DNA of 64,000 nucleotides, from the NCBI GenBank assembly GCA_963575745.1, contig CAUYUJ010018571.1:713475-777474 (forward strand), given 5' to 3'. The first letter of the stretch is position 1. Every line of letters begins with the position of its first letter. Shown here piece after piece: positions 19,190 to 30,689 of the stretch. The stretch comes from Prorocentrum cordatum (Eukaryota; Sar; Dinophyceae; Prorocentrales; Prorocentraceae). Position numbers and translations under genes: made by a program. The notes beneath the pieces are model-generated. The model ran no database searches and was not told the origin of the DNA. It saw nothing but the letters and a program-made list of their open reading frames with translations.

Positions 19190-20885
19190 TCCCGGAGCTC
19201 AACCGAAGGCATCAGTGGCGGTGTCCGCGTGCGCCTCCCCCACACAGGGGACCGCTCTCTGGCCCCACAGGGAGCTCTACCGAGGGCCTCAGTGGCGGTG
19301 TCCGCATGCGGTTCCCCCACCCAATACACCGCTCCGTGGCCCCATAGAGAGTCCCACCGAAGGCCGCAGTGGCGGTGTCCGCATGCGGTTCCCCCACCCA
19401 ATACACCGTTTCGTGGCTCCACCGAAGGCCTCATTGGCGGCGTCCGCATGCGGCCCCCCCACCCAGTACAGCGCTTCGTGGCCCCGTAGGGAGCTCCATC
19501 GAAGGCCCCAGTGGCGGTGTCTGCGTGCGGTCCCCCCACCGATTACAGCGTTCTGTGGCCCCGAAGGAAGCTCCACCGAACGCATCAGTGGCGGTGTCCG
19601 CGTGCGGTTCCCCCACCCAATACAACACGTCGTGACCCCAAAGGAAGCTTCACCGAAGGCATCAGTGGCGGCGTCCGCGTGCGAAGCTCCACCGAAGGCC
19701 CCTATGGCGATGTTCGCATGCGGCTTCCCCACCCAATACAGCGCTTCGTGGCCCCATTCGCGGCTCAACCGAAGGCCCCAGTGGCGGTGTCCGCATACGG
19801 TTACCCCAACCAGTACAACGCATCGGGGCTCCATAGGGAGCTCCACCGAAGGCCTCAGTGCCGTGACCGCATGCGGCTCCCCCAAACAGTACATCGCCTC
19901 GTGGCCCCATAGGGAGCCCCAACGGTGGCCTCAGTGGCGGTGTCCGCATGCGGTTTCCCCACCTCGTACAGCGCTTCGTGGGCCCATCGGGAGCTCCACT
20001 GAAGGACTCAGTGGCGGTGTCCGCATGCGGCTCCCCCACCCAATACAACGCTTCGCGGCCCCACAGGGAGCCCCGCCGAAGGCCGCAGTGGCGGTGTCCG
20101 CATGCGCATCCCTCACCCAGTACGTCGCTTCGTGGCCTCACAGGGAGCTCCACCGAAGGCCTCATTGGTGATGTCCTCATGCAGTCCCCCCACCCAGTAC
20201 AGCGCTTCGTGGCCCCATAGGGAGCCCCATCGAAGGCCCAAGTGGCGGTGTCCGCATGCGGTTCCCCCACCCAGTACAGCGCCTCGTGGCCCCATTAGCG
20301 GCTTCACCGAAGGCCTCAATGGTTGCGTTCGCATGCGTCTCCCCCGTCCAGTACAGCGCTTCGTGGCCCCAAAGGAAGCTTCACCGAAGGCCCCGATGGC
20401 GATGTTCGCATGCGGTTCCCCCGCCCGGTACAATGTTTTGTGGCTCCATAGGGAACTCAACTGAAGGCCTCAGTGGTGGTGTCCGCATGCGGTTCCCCCA
20501 CCCAGTACAGCGCTTCGTGGCCTCACAGGGAGCTCCACCGAAGGCCCCTATGGCGATATTCGCATGCTGTTCCCCCGCCCAGTACAATGTTTTGTGGTCC
20601 TATAGGGAGCTCAACCGAAGGCCTCAGTGGTGGTGTTCGCATGCGGTTCCCCCACCCAGTACAGCGCGTCGTGGCCCCACAGGGAGCTCCACCGAAGGCC
20701 CCTGTGGCGATGTTCGCATGCGTCTCCCCCGCTCAGTAAAACGTTTCGTGGCCTCACAGGGAGCTCCACAGAAGGCCCCAGTGGCGGCCCCGCCCCACGG
20801 CGGGGCCCACATGGCGGCCCCGCCCCACATCGCCACACCGTTCGCATGCTTCATGGCCCCATGAGGAGATCCCCCGAAGGCGATG
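19190..20885. repeat. 78-bp satellite array, about 21 copies
   Basis: The unit is built on gcttcgtggccccatagg, gagctccaccgaaggcc, tcagtggcggtgtccgcatg and cggttcccccacccagtac. Exact 78-bp spacing is seen, for example, between 19294 and 19372; some units carry deletions. Open frames on both strands (318 codons plus, 201-202 codons minus) reflect the period being divisible by three. The right edge degenerates into ggccccgcccca palindromes at 20780-20835. Confidence 0.95.
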
Positions 20886-21515
20886 CCCGCATCGACGGTA
20901 CTCCTCGCAACTGCGTATGGTTGGGCCCTTCGCCAGGATAATTGTCCTCGCACGCGGGGGCGGGGGGGAGAGTGGCCCAGACATTCGGATACGCGACGGA
21001 CCTTGCAACCATCGGGTGCGCGATCATCACTGCAGAGGGCCCCGTTGCCCTCTTCCAGGGCCTTCACGTTTCCCCCCTCCTCTCCCTATTTCCCCATCCC
21101 CTCTTGCCATGCTTACTGTGCTTTGGGGCCGCAGGCGGGGTGGTGGCGCTTCATCCTGGGTGCACGCTCTGAGTGAGCTAGCTTCTGGCAAAGGGCAGAA
21201 GGGTTCGAACGGCTCCCCCTCTCGCCGCCGCTGCTGGATACGCTTCGAAGCCACGGTCAGAGCGCGTTCCAGGAGCTGTCTGGGGGTCGAATTTCCAGGT
21301 CCCGCCCTCCCCCCACCTCCCCTCCCGGGCCCCTCCCTCTCCTCCCGCAATCTCCGGCAGGGGAACAGGGGCCAGCATGCGTGCCGTCCCACAGATCCCT
21401 CTCGCGACGGAGGCCTGTCTTCCCGAAGCTCACTCTGCTGGCTTGAGCCGTGCAGCAAGTTGGCGGCTCTCGCCTAGCCGTTCTCGTCCCGTCCCGTCCA
21501 TCTCCCCCCCCCACC
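20886..21515. other. No gene recognised
   Basis: GC-rich unique sequence with pyrimidine stretches. Overlapping frames on both strands are without recognisable motifs. Confidence 0.5.
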
Positions 21516-21518
21516 CCC

Positions 21519-21582
21519 CGTCCTCCTCCTCCTCCTCCTCCTCCTCCTCCTCCTCCTCCTCCTCCTCCTCCTCCTCCCCGTG
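21519..21582. repeat. (TCC)n tract
   Basis: About 20 perfect or near-perfect cct units. Confidence 0.95.
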
Positions 21583-22190
21583 GAGGAGAGCGGGGGGGTT
21601 CTGCGGCGCGCGCAGCTCGGGGACCAGATGCGGCACCTGGACGCCGACGACGCGGCCGCCAGCGCCAGCACGGCTCGGCCCCGGAGCAGCGAGCCGGCCG
21701 CGGCCCACCACAGGTTCACGTCGTTGCGACTTCCACGTCGGGCCACCGCCGCCGCGACGTCGTCGAGGCAGGCGGCCGCGGCCCATCATCGCGCCAGCCT
21801 CAGCACAATATCCAGCACGGCCAGCAGCAGCGCGTCGCAGGACGAGGACTGAGGCCTGCTCCCTCCTCGTGTGCCTCCTTCCTCCTCCCAATTGAGTTTC
21901 CTCTCCGTCCTCCCCTTGAACTCCTTTTCCATCATCCACCACTTCTGCCTTCTAGCCTCTCTCGTCCATGTCCCCCTCGCGGTCGTTTGTTGATTTCGGG
22001 CCTCCGTGCTTGTAAAGTAGTAGCGCCTGTTCACCCTTGCATGGCCCCTTGATCGCTTGGCCACCCTGAGGACCAGGTGGGCGCAGAGCAGCCACACAGA
22101 GCTCCTCGCTGCCAGAAGAAATAACACCCAGATGCCCCAGAGTTGCGCGCCAAGAGTGGGGCAGACGGGGAACCCGAACGAACATTTCGA
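21583..22190. other. No gene recognised
   Basis: GC-rich sequence. The plus frame at 21580-21852 and the opposing frame are both Ala/Arg/Ser-rich with no motif. Confidence 0.5.
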
Positions 22191-22194
22191 GCCC

Positions 22195-22385
22195 TCGGCC
22201 CCAAGAGGCTCCCAGGAGGCCCCAAGAGGCCCCCGTGAGGCCCCCAAGAGGCCCCAAGGGGTCCCCAAGAGGCACCCCAAGAAGCCCCAAGAGGCCCCCA
22301 AGAGGCCCCAACAGGTCCCAACACGGCCCCCAAGGGGCTTCAACATTGCCTCCCAGAGGCCCCCGAGAGGCCAACCACGAGAACT
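22195..22385. repeat. CTTGGGG-core block, reverse orientation
   Basis: Repeats of ccccaagaggcc(cc). This is the reverse complement of the core at 14.8-15.6 kb. Confidence 0.9.
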
Positions 22386-22614
22386 CAACCAACAGCCATG
22401 AGGCTTCTGACCCACCACCCACCGCTTCCGAAAAATGGCAGCCTCCCAACGGCACCGCATTGACAACAACACCCCGACAAACGACAGCGGCGAGACAATA
22501 TGGACCGGCGGAGTGATCGAAGCGATCAAGTCACACCCAGATACCCCCACAGTTGCGCGCCGAAGCTGTACATGTTACACAAATGGCCCGCCGCAGGCGC
22601 CATACTTATGTCAA

Positions 22615-22732
22615 AGGGTCGCGGGCGGGTCGCGGGTGGGTCGCGGTGGGTCGCAGGCGGTTCGCGGACGGGCCGCGGGTGGGTCGCGGGTTGGTTGCAG
22701 GTGGGTCGCAGGAGGGTCGCGAGCGAGGACGA
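22615..22732. repeat. G-rich ~11-bp tandem repeat (gggtcgcgggt)
   Basis: About ten degenerate copies of gggtcgcgggtg. The strand has many G3 runs, so it could form G-quadruplexes. Confidence 0.9.
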
Positions 22733-22734
22733 CA

Positions 22735-24395
22735 ACAATAAACAAAAATAATTGTCACCGCGGAAAACCAGCACAGGCGCGCACCCAAAGATGTTGTAAG
22801 GCCCAGATTTTTTTCTGCATTCTCGGTCTGGCAATTCTTGATTCCACGCTCTACGCTCATGCCGACCATCACGTCCTGAAACGACAACCAGCCGATTTGC
22901 GATTAAAAGAGTGTAGCGGAACACTAGCATACCGTTTGCTTATCCTCTAGCAATAACGGACGTGGCCAGGAGGGAGGGGCGAGGAGCCAGTCAAGTCTCG
23001 ATTCGCGCCGGCGCCGTCTGGGAATCTTCAAGGGTTGCCCATTGCCAGAAAGCGCCAGCGCGAATCGTGACGTGACCATGTGGGGGAGGGGGGAGCGGGA
23101 CCGGTCACGGGCGCTATCGCAACTATAGCGAGTCATGGAACAACAAGGGTGGCACCATGACATCATGAAACATGAAGCACGGAACAGCAACAATCATGCC
23201 AACGGAACGACCAGCCCGAAGTCCCTCGAAAACATGACCAAACGAAAAAACAAACGTCAAGCCCTCGTTGCGGGGCCTCTTCGTGGCATCCGGGTGGCGT
23301 CACCAGGAGAAAATCGTCGGGGGTTCCTGCCATCGACAAAGAGCGGATCAGTTGATTTAGTCACACCCTTGCGTTGCCTCAACATCGATGCCCCGCCGCC
23401 GCCAGATATCGTTGACTTCAAACTGTTTCGGCTTCGGTCGCGTGAAAAATGGAACGCTCCGCCCGCTGCGCGCGTGCGCCCCCCTGGGCGCCCTCCACCA
23501 GCCGGCCAAGCCTTCTTTGAGCAAGTTGACTTTAGCCACAGCTTAACAGCACATCTACGGAAGCAGTGGCGGGAATAAGCACATCACCACTGAGTCGCTG
23601 GAGCTTGAGCCAAACACGACTCCAACAAGAAGATCAGCAAGAAGAACACGAACGCGCTTTGCCGTTCAACCGGGTTGCGAAAGTTTTTTTCCGGACGGAG
23701 AACTGGCATCACACTGGCTCTCATCGCTGAGCCAGAAATCGCCACCAACACCGACACCGGCTTTGTTTGGGTGGAACAAGTTCCAATTCCGAAACACAGT
23801 CAGTAGTCGATCGTCTTTTCCTGGTGGCGGGAGGGGCGTCTAGCGGAAGGTCCCGCGCATGTAAGCATCCAATTCACTAAGTTTGTCTAGGTTCGGACGT
23901 CAGCGCGATCGGTTTTGTTCAAAGAATATCGCACCGGGGTCGTGTTTCGATCCCTTGGTATTTACATGCATGACCTCGGTGGGAGGGACATGCACTTTTC
24001 AATTGTGCGGAAATTGCGAGGGAGAGTACTTTCAGAAGGGGGGTGGGGAGGACGGGGGAGAAGGGCGCGAGGCGGGGGCCACGGGGTCATGCCGCGGCGC
24101 GGAAGGGGGAAACGTTGGGGCGCAAGGGCGGCGGATGGCAGGGAAGGGGCGCGTGGGAATTTGTTGTCCAGCATCAGCGATTGCGGTTCCATTGGCGACC
24201 AGCGGGGCCATAGCGCCAGTTTTGGTATACTGGGGTCCCAGGCTTTGTTGGCCGGCGATTCGAAGGCTCGGCGCTCTCTTTCGGGCTCGCCGTGTGATGG
24301 CAACGACGACCGCGTTTCAGTTCAGGGCGCATCCGGAGTTCGCGCGGAAGTTGCCGCATCCATGCAAGACGGGGAGAGAACAGCATCACACGAAT
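22735..24395. other. No gene confidently recognised
   Basis: More AT-balanced DNA. A 147-codon plus frame (23135-23578) ends FFEQVDFSHSLTAHLRKQWR, but most of it has no coding character. It might hold introns or 5' sequence of the gene fragment at 24.4 kb. Poly-G runs at 24038-24060. Confidence 0.4.
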
Positions 24396-24397
24396 AA

Positions 24398-25283
24398 TTG
24401 ATGACACCAGTCACCGAGTGCCAGGCCGACCATCACCATGTCGGCCCCCTTAATAAGTTGTTGATTCAACGCAAGCGGAGCGAAGCGAAGGGCACCTTCG
24501 CACACTCGCTGACAAAGCGCAACTCGAATGCAAATACGGACGAAACATTCTTCATCGACTGGTCGGTGGCTTCTTCGTATCTGAACGAGGAGGACGTGCA
24601 GAGCACCATGAAACAACTTACTTCCCTCTCGGAACTCATCGGCTTGGACGCGCACCCACTCACGCAAAAACGCCCAGAATCGATGTCCGACCGCGAACGT
24701 CATTGGAAAATGCTCACCAACCTCCACAACGACCATGGGGATTTGCCGAAGAACGTCAACAGAAGTTGTTTCTTCGATGCTGCCGCAGGCGCACTGAGTT
24801 TGGGAAGCGTGTTTTATCAACGGGGAATCACAGCTGGTCAAAGAGGTCACGCGCATCAAGACCAATGCCAAAGTCAACGCCCCGCCGGTTTACCAGATAG
24901 CGACCGGCACGGACTTCATGAACGCATACAACGAGAAGGCGTGTACATTCGATTTGCCTGGCTCGCATTCCGTCCCTGTTTCTGGCTCTTTCGCGGCTGG
25001 CCAGCGGCCCAAGGCCACTGACCTGATCCACCGACCGAAGCACTTCAAAGGCTACGTCGTTCGCATCCTCGACCAGCTTGAGGATGTGCGCTCCCCCTCG
25101 GGCGCCGCCAAATCGCTGGGGGCGAAGGTCATGCAGGAAATGGCGAAGGTGCGCAAGGATTACCTTGAAGACTCCTACGAGGTAGCCCGCAAAAAAGCTA
25201 AGGATAATACGCAGGCGAAGAAACTCAAACTATCGAATAACGTCGGGCCCCAGTCGTGGGAGCACGCGCGTGGCGGCACGTAG
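24398..25283 (+). pseudogene. Unknown protein, single frameshift
   Basis: The first frame reads LIQRKRSEAKGTFAHSLTKR, FFIDWSVASSYLNEEDVQST, LPKNVNRSCFFDAAAGALSL GSVF. At the TTTT run near 24812 the sense passes to another frame: FINGESQLVKEVTRIKTNAK, VNAPPVYQIATGTDFMNAYN, then KHFKGYVVRILDQLEDVRSP and a Lys-rich helical end (EVARKKAKDNTQAKKLKL). Both halves have normal protein composition, and removing one T would give about 290 continuous residues. No known domain, signal peptide or membrane segment was recognised. A sequencing or assembly error in the T run is an alternative to a real mutation. Confidence 0.45.
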
Positions 25284-25700
25284 TGCCAACGATGGCGCAA
25301 GCTTCACCGTGTTGTTCAGGCCGCCTCGGACGCAACATCATATTCTCGTTTGAGAACGAGTGCGGGGGTTGCACAAGTGGGGTCGCAGGGGGGGGCCAAT
25401 CGAGAAATCAGGAAACACTTGGTGTAAACAATTGCTGGCTCTTCCCAGGTCGGGTTCAACATGCGCCGCGCATGGGAAGCGGGGGGGGGGAGGCAGGAAC
25501 GTGCGGGCGTTGGTCGAGGAGGGGGTTTTTGGCCAATGGGGGGGAATTGAGGAGAGGAGGAGGAGAGGGTGACGCCTAACGGTTTCTTTCTGCAGGCAGT
25601 GCGTGCATTTAGGGGTTCGTACTTTGCTTTCTCAGGGTTTGGATGGCTCGAAGAGGTTTCGCCGCGTTCTCGCCCGCTCCTCTGGTCGCGGTCTCGTTGC
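25284..25700. other. No gene recognised
   Basis: G-rich sequence with several poly-G runs (25390 and 25482). Confidence 0.6.
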
Positions 25701-25704
25701 CGGT

Positions 25705-26020
25705 TTATGCGTCGTTGGGTGGGTCCGCCGAAGATCCGCCACGTCGCCGCCAGCGTTGCCGCACTGCCGCCTCTTTACCGCGTCGTGCGTTTGACGGGTT
25801 GCCTCGTTGCCGCATGATGCGCTGGGTGGGTCCGCCGATGTTTCGCCACGTCGCCGCCCGCGCCGTGTTTGGCTGGGTCCGCCAAACTTCGGCCACGCCG
25901 ACGCCAATGCCGCGTCGTTGCCGTGCCATTGCGGCCTCATGCGCCAGGTGCGTCCGCCGACGTTTCGCCACGCTGCCGCCCGTGCCGCCTCGTTGCCGTT
26001 CGGTCGGCGCCTGCTTGGCC
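25705..26020. repeat. Degenerate tandem repeats (gggtccgccgatgtttcgcc)
   Basis: Copies of gggtgggtccgccgaag/atgt with cgccacgtcgccgcc at about 25715, 25822, 25870 and 25943. Spacing is irregular (50-107 bp). A related stretch lies at 33300-33370. Confidence 0.75.
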
Positions 26021-26239
26021 AATGTTCCAAGGAAGCGAACAGCGGAATCCAGCCGCGTATGCCGAAGTACCAATCAGGGAACGTTTGCACTGAGAGGCTC
26101 TCGCTGAGTACATTGAGTATGCTACGCATCTTGCGCCACAGAGCCTGCAGGATGCATGTTGCGCCACGTAGCTTGCACCGCAAAGTTTGCGCCACATGGC
26201 TTGCACCACGGCTCGCAGGGCACGTGGACTTCATAGGTG

Positions 26240-26745
26240 CGTCGGGGTTGTCAAGCCCGTGGGGCTCGTAGGGTTCATGGGGCTTGTGGGGCTCGTCGGG
26301 ACATCAGAGCTCGCACAGCCTATGGGGCTCGTTGGGCCCGTTGGGCTCGTAGCGCCCGTGCGTGGGGCCCCTTGGGGGGTCGTAGGGCTCCCTGGCCCCC
26401 AAGGTTCGTCGGTTCGTAGGAGCTGCAGGATCCATTCGGTTCAGAGGGCCCGTGGGGCTCGTAAGGTTCATGGGGCTTGTACGGCCCGCGGGGCCCAAAT
26501 GGTTCATAGGGCGCGTGCGGCCCGTAGGGTTCGTGCGACCCGTAGGGTCAGGGCCTTCAAGGCTCAGGGGCTCATGGGGCTCGTATGGCTTTTAGGGCTA
26601 GTATGGCTCGTAAGGTTTTTTCGGGCCCGAAGGACTCGCGGGGCCTGTAGGGCCCGTAAAGTCACAGGGCTCGTGGGGCTCGCGGGGTCCGTAGGACTCG
26701 TAGGCCCGGTGGGCTTCTCAGGGCTCGTTTGCTCAAACATGTATT
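26240..26745. repeat. GGGCTCGTG/GGTTCATGG ~9-bp repeats
   Basis: Continuous degenerate repetition of ggggctcgta, gggttcatgg and ggcccgtagg. Confidence 0.9.
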
Positions 26746-26789
26746 GCCATGGAACGTTGGGGGTATTTTGTTAATGCGCCCCCATCCCG

Positions 26790-27430
26790 AACGTGCGGGT
26801 GCATTTCGTTCACGCGTTGTTGCTTGCAACCAAGGGCCATGTAGCCGATTTCAAGCTTGTTCTAGTTTCGAACCCAGCGCTGAGTCCGAGTCCAATACAA
26901 TCCGCATGTCTGCCCAGCCCAGACGATCGCTGGGCACGCGCCGCAACGGTCTGGACGGCCAGAGATAGCATACCCATTCACTCAAAATGGTCCCTCCCGA
27001 GACTTGGCGGAGGTTGCATTTGAACCCAGTTGTTGTCCTCACGCGGAGCCCGCAAATTTTCAGAGTTGCGTCCAGCCGTGGCGGCTATATACGACTTTGA
27101 CCCGTTGTGATCGCGCAGAGACCGTCGACGCGCAGACCCCTCCTTTCCTTGCCTGGGCCCCGAGGCGCGGCGGGGCTCGGCTTTTGTCTGACATGCCATC
27201 TCATGTCTCTCTGATCTGAAAGGGCGCGTTAGGCCTGAAATGCCCAGGGGTATCGTCAAGGCCACGTCGGGCCAGAATCCCCAGCGGGATTTCCAAGGCC
27301 TCGTCGGGCCAAAATCCCTAGGGCTCTTCCTGGGGCTATGTGATGCCCAAATCGCCGCTGCACTGAAGGAGCTCGAGATCTTAATTTTTTCCCCAAACAG
27401 CTTGCTGAACAGGGTGCTGTTGTGATAGAA
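26790..27430. repeat. Long dispersed repeat family R, copy 1
   Basis: Shares cacgcgttgttgcttgcaacc, gagtccaatacaatccgcatg, acggtctggacggccagaga, a segment ggaggttgcatttgaaccca, tttcagagttgcgtccagcc and agaccgtcgacgc with copies at 28.5 and 34.0 kb. No coding signal; ends and mechanism unknown. Confidence 0.85.
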
Positions 27431-27477
27431 GCTAGCTCCGGCCGAGGGAATTCAAAGCAGAGACGTCCTCAAACAAA

Positions 27478-27910
27478 TTTGGTGGTCCGGGCCGTTTCGC
27501 CTGAGACATCCTCGCAACTCTCGTTTCTGAGTTGTCCAGGATTGGGCGTTTCGCGTGAGACATCTTCCAAACTCTGAGTTCCCAGATGCCGCGCAAGAGG
27601 TGGTCCGGCTCGTTTCGCTTGAGACATCCTCGAAACTCTGAGCTTTTCCAGATGCCGCGCGAGAGGTGGTCCGGCCCGTTTCGCCTGAGACGTCCTCCAA
27701 ACTCTGAGCTCCCAGATGCCGCGCACGACGTGGTCCAGCCCTTCTCGCCTGAGACATCCTCGCAATTCTGAGCTCTGAGATGCCCTGCTCGAGGTGGTCT
27801 GGCCCGTCTCGCCTGAGACATCCTCGCAGTTCTGAGCTCTGAGATGCCGTGCGCAAGGTGGTCCGGCCCGTTTCGCACAAGACATTCTCGCAAATCTGAG
27901 CTTCCAGATG
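27478..27910. repeat. 60-bp satellite, about seven copies
   Basis: The unit is ggtccggcccgtttcgcct, gagacatcctcgcaactct, gagctc(c/t)(c/g)agatgccgcg. The minus strand is open as a 20-residue repeat because the period is 60. The array resumes at 28260-28440 after a low-complexity block. Confidence 0.9.
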
Positions 27911-27924
27911 CCGCGCAAGAGGAT

Positions 27925-28258
27925 GCCCCAGAGAGCTTCAGGAGGCCGCAAGACGCCCAGGACAGGCCCCAGGGGTCCCCAGGAGATTCCCAGGAGGCTC
28001 CCAGGAGGCCCCAGGAGGCCCCCTATCAGAACGTGTCAAGTTGATACACATCTGGTGTCAAGTTGATACACAGCTGGCCCCCCCATACTGGGGGCCCAGA
28101 TGGCCACATGTTAGATATCCCCCCCTGGGAGCCCCAAGAGGCTTCAGGAAGCCCCAGGTGGGGTCCAGGAGGGCACAGGAGGCCCAGGAGGAAGCCCCAG
28201 GAGGTCCCCAGGAGGCCCCAGGAGGCCCCAGGAGGCCCCAGGAGGCCCCCGCAACTCG
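27925..28258. repeat. CCCCAGGAGGC low-complexity block
   Basis: Tandem ccaggaggcc units in two parts, separated by a short segment in which atcaagttgatacac-like text repeats twice (28035-28072). It splits the 60-bp satellite into two blocks. Confidence 0.9.
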
Positions 28259-28259
28259 G

Positions 28260-28440
28260 AGCTCTGAGACGCCGCGCTCGATGTGGTCCGGCCCGTTTCG
28301 CCTGAGACTTCCTCGCAGCACGTTTCGCCTGAGACATCGTCGCAACTCTGGGGTCCGAGATGCCGCTCGCGAGGTGGTCCAGCCCGTTACGCTGGAGACA
28401 TCCACGCAACTCTGGGCTCCGAGAAGTCGTCCGGGATGAA
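28260..28440. repeat. 60-bp satellite, second block
   Basis: Three copies of the 27.5-27.9 kb unit, ending at a GGA tract (28437-28475). Confidence 0.9.
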
Positions 28441-28489
28441 GAGGAGAAGGAGGAGGAGGAGAAGAAGGAGGATCGACCTTGGAAACCGC

Positions 28490-28995
28490 AGTGGGTTTAA
28501 ACACCTTGTTTGGGGATACTGCACTCCGGCTATAATTTCCTGTGATCGCACGGCTATTAGAAACCAATTTATTCAAAGTGTCTGGCGGAGGTTGCATTTG
28601 AACCAATGTTTGCCCATCACGTGGAGCCCGCCAGTTTTCAGAGTTGCGGCCAGCCGTGGCGGCGAGGGCTCCCTCGAGGCCGCGAACACAGACCGTCAAC
28701 GCACCGACGACATGATCTCTGGGCCCTTCCTCCCCTACCCGTCTTGTCTGAGCCCCGAGGCGCTGCGGGGTTTGGCATGTGTCTGCCATGGTATCCATGG
28801 CGTGCCTGATATGAAATGGCACAGCAGGCACAAAATCGCCAGCACTACTTCCAAGGCCCAAGTCGGGCCAAAATCCCCCAGCGGGATTCCCGAGGCCACG
28901 TCAAAAAGTCCTGGGGCTATTCTGCGACCCCTTGTGGTCAACATGCCCGGTGCACTTAAAGGAGCTCTAATTGTAGCGTCATGTTCCTTTGTTCG
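28490..28995. repeat. Long dispersed repeat family R, copy 2
   Basis: Shares ggaggttgcatttgaacca, agttttcagagttgcggccag, ccgtggcggcgagggctccct and the following segments to ggagctctaattgtagcg with copies 1 and 3. It lacks the first third of copy 1. The 681-codon plus frame crossing it is chance openness at this point. Confidence 0.85.
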
Positions 28996-29489
28996 GGCGG
29001 TCGTCTGGCCTCCCACGGTCCTGGGGCCAGGGCCTCTTGAGGCCCATGTCGTCCGCTGCACCAAATGGGGTCAAAGTGTAGCGGTGCGGTTGTGCTTTGT
29101 GCTTCCCCCTTCCTTCCCACCCTCTGCTTCCTGCTTCTTTAATTATTATACTGCCGTCTTGTGTCCCCCCTCCTCCCTTTCCCCCTTTTTTTCCCTGGCG
29201 CCTTCCTGTTCCATGCGTTCTGAAACTCGCCCATGTTCTTCCCGCACTCTCCTCTTCCTCCTGTTTCCTGGCGCCCTCATTTCCTGCCTCCTCCTTGATC
29301 TCTTCTATATCCTGCTCTCTCCTCCTTTGTTTCTTCGAAGTCCTGCATGCCTCCAGAGTCTTCACGTTATCCCGATGGGATCGGCATTACTTAGATCGTT
29401 TCGGCGAGGCCGCCAGGGCAGCCCTTATTCTTGTCCACGTCGGTCGTGGCGTGCACTGCGCTGTTTTTGGGGAAGAGCCACTGCCATCA

Positions 29490-30140
29490 CCCACGGCCAT
29501 TGTGACTCGAGCATTGGTCGGGATCTGGTGGGTTCGAGTGTTTCCAGCTCGGACGAGAAGGCTTTGCCTTGTGGCCTGCCGATGGGGAGAGGCGACGGCT
29601 GCCATGGGGCTCCCACGTTCACTCCAGTCTCTGAGGTGGAGTTCTTGCACTTGGACAGGGTCCGGGAGGGCACCTGGCAGGTGACGCATTCGATCACGCA
29701 CGAGACTCGCACGTTGCAGGGGGGCCACTTCGAGATAGAGGTAGACGATGACGATGACACCGCGCGCGTGTTCTCTGTGCCCGCGGACCCCATGGATGAG
29801 CCCGACACGTACTTCACGTCCGAGTTAGTCCAGAAGACGGTCGTGAAGGACAAGCAGGGCTGCCTTTACATTCGGAGTGCGGATGGGTCGACACAGCCCG
29901 TAAACGCTTTGAAGGTGCAGCACTGCGAGGGCACCGCGACGGTCCACCTGGGGGTTACGTCCTCATGGTGGGACTTCGACGTTTACGCGTTCATCAAGCC
30001 TCGCACGGGCAAACAGCAGCTCTACTGGCCAGCCCTGGCCACGCACAGCGCAACAGGCATGACGAAGTACGGTGGGAGAGCATCCACGTGGCTCCAGCAT
30101 CAACATTCCAAATGGGCAAAAGGATCCGCAAGCTGCCGCT
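29490..30140 (+). pseudogene. Unknown coding block 1 of a multi-block gene region
   Basis: The frame reads ITHGHCDSSIGRDLVGSSVS, EVEFLHLDRVREGTWQVTHS, an acidic stretch (EIEVDDDDDTARVFSVPADP), DTYFTSELVQKTVVKDKQGC, LYIRSADGSTQPVNALKVQH and SSWWDFDVYAFIKPRTGKQQ. Composition is that of a real globular protein rather than repeat translation. The acidic run followed by beta-prone text is the only notable feature. After 30085 the sense may move to another frame (ESIHVAPASTFQMGKRIRKL). No family was recognised. It precedes the other blocks on the same strand and may be an exon of one gene. Confidence 0.45.
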
Positions 30141-30329
30141 GCGCCCGCCCCCCCCCCCCCGTAGGTTCCTTGGTCGAGTTGGTGGGCGTTCGCGGAAAAG
30201 TGCGCGCCGAGATAGGGCCCGCGCCTGGAATCATGGCCATGCGCATGGCCATTCAGTGCCGCCCACGCCCAAACTTGAACAGGTGTGTGTGTGTGTGTTT
30301 GAACGCGGTTCGGCATGCCATGTGGTAGC

Positions 30330-30611
30330 ATGCCACCGGGTTCGCTTGGACCGACTGTGAAGCTTCAGTTGGTTTTCCCAGCCCGAGGGCAGCCGACCAG
30401 CTTCGACAGCGCAACTGACGGAGCGGATTGCGCCTTCATCTCGGCCAGGCGAATTTGCGACGTTGACTGCGCGTGCTGGCCAGATGGGGCCAACGATTTG
30501 AGTCTCGATCTTCTTGGGGGTATGGGGTTTGTGCTTCGAGATGGTGTTTATTGGCTCACGTCTTCAATCGCTCTATGCCTGGGCCCAGTGCGGGCGAGAC
30601 GGATGTCATGA
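30330..30611 (+). pseudogene. Unknown coding block 2
   Basis: Reads VKLQLVFPARGQPTSFDSAT, FISARRICDVDCACWPDGAN, DLSLDLLGGMGFVLRDGVYW, LTSSIALCLGPVRARRMS, then stop. Normal composition and Cys-containing. It is separated from block 1 by about 190 bp with a (GT)n run at 30282-30298. It could be an exon or a frameshifted continuation. Confidence 0.35.
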
Positions 30612-30689
30612 CATCGTTTTGCTCCAACCTGGTAGTATTCCACGCACGGAATTTCTGGGAAGCGCAAACAGTTGTTGGAGGCTTGGGAT

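Noticed and set aside
26870-26890. tRNA T-loop-like gtttcgaaccc
   Set aside because: No acceptor or anticodon stem can be formed around it, and the segment is part of dispersed repeat R.
28283-29480. First 400 codons of a 681-codon plus-strand frame
   Set aside because: They cross a satellite, a GGA tract and dispersed repeat R without coding character; only the part from about 29490 looks protein-like.
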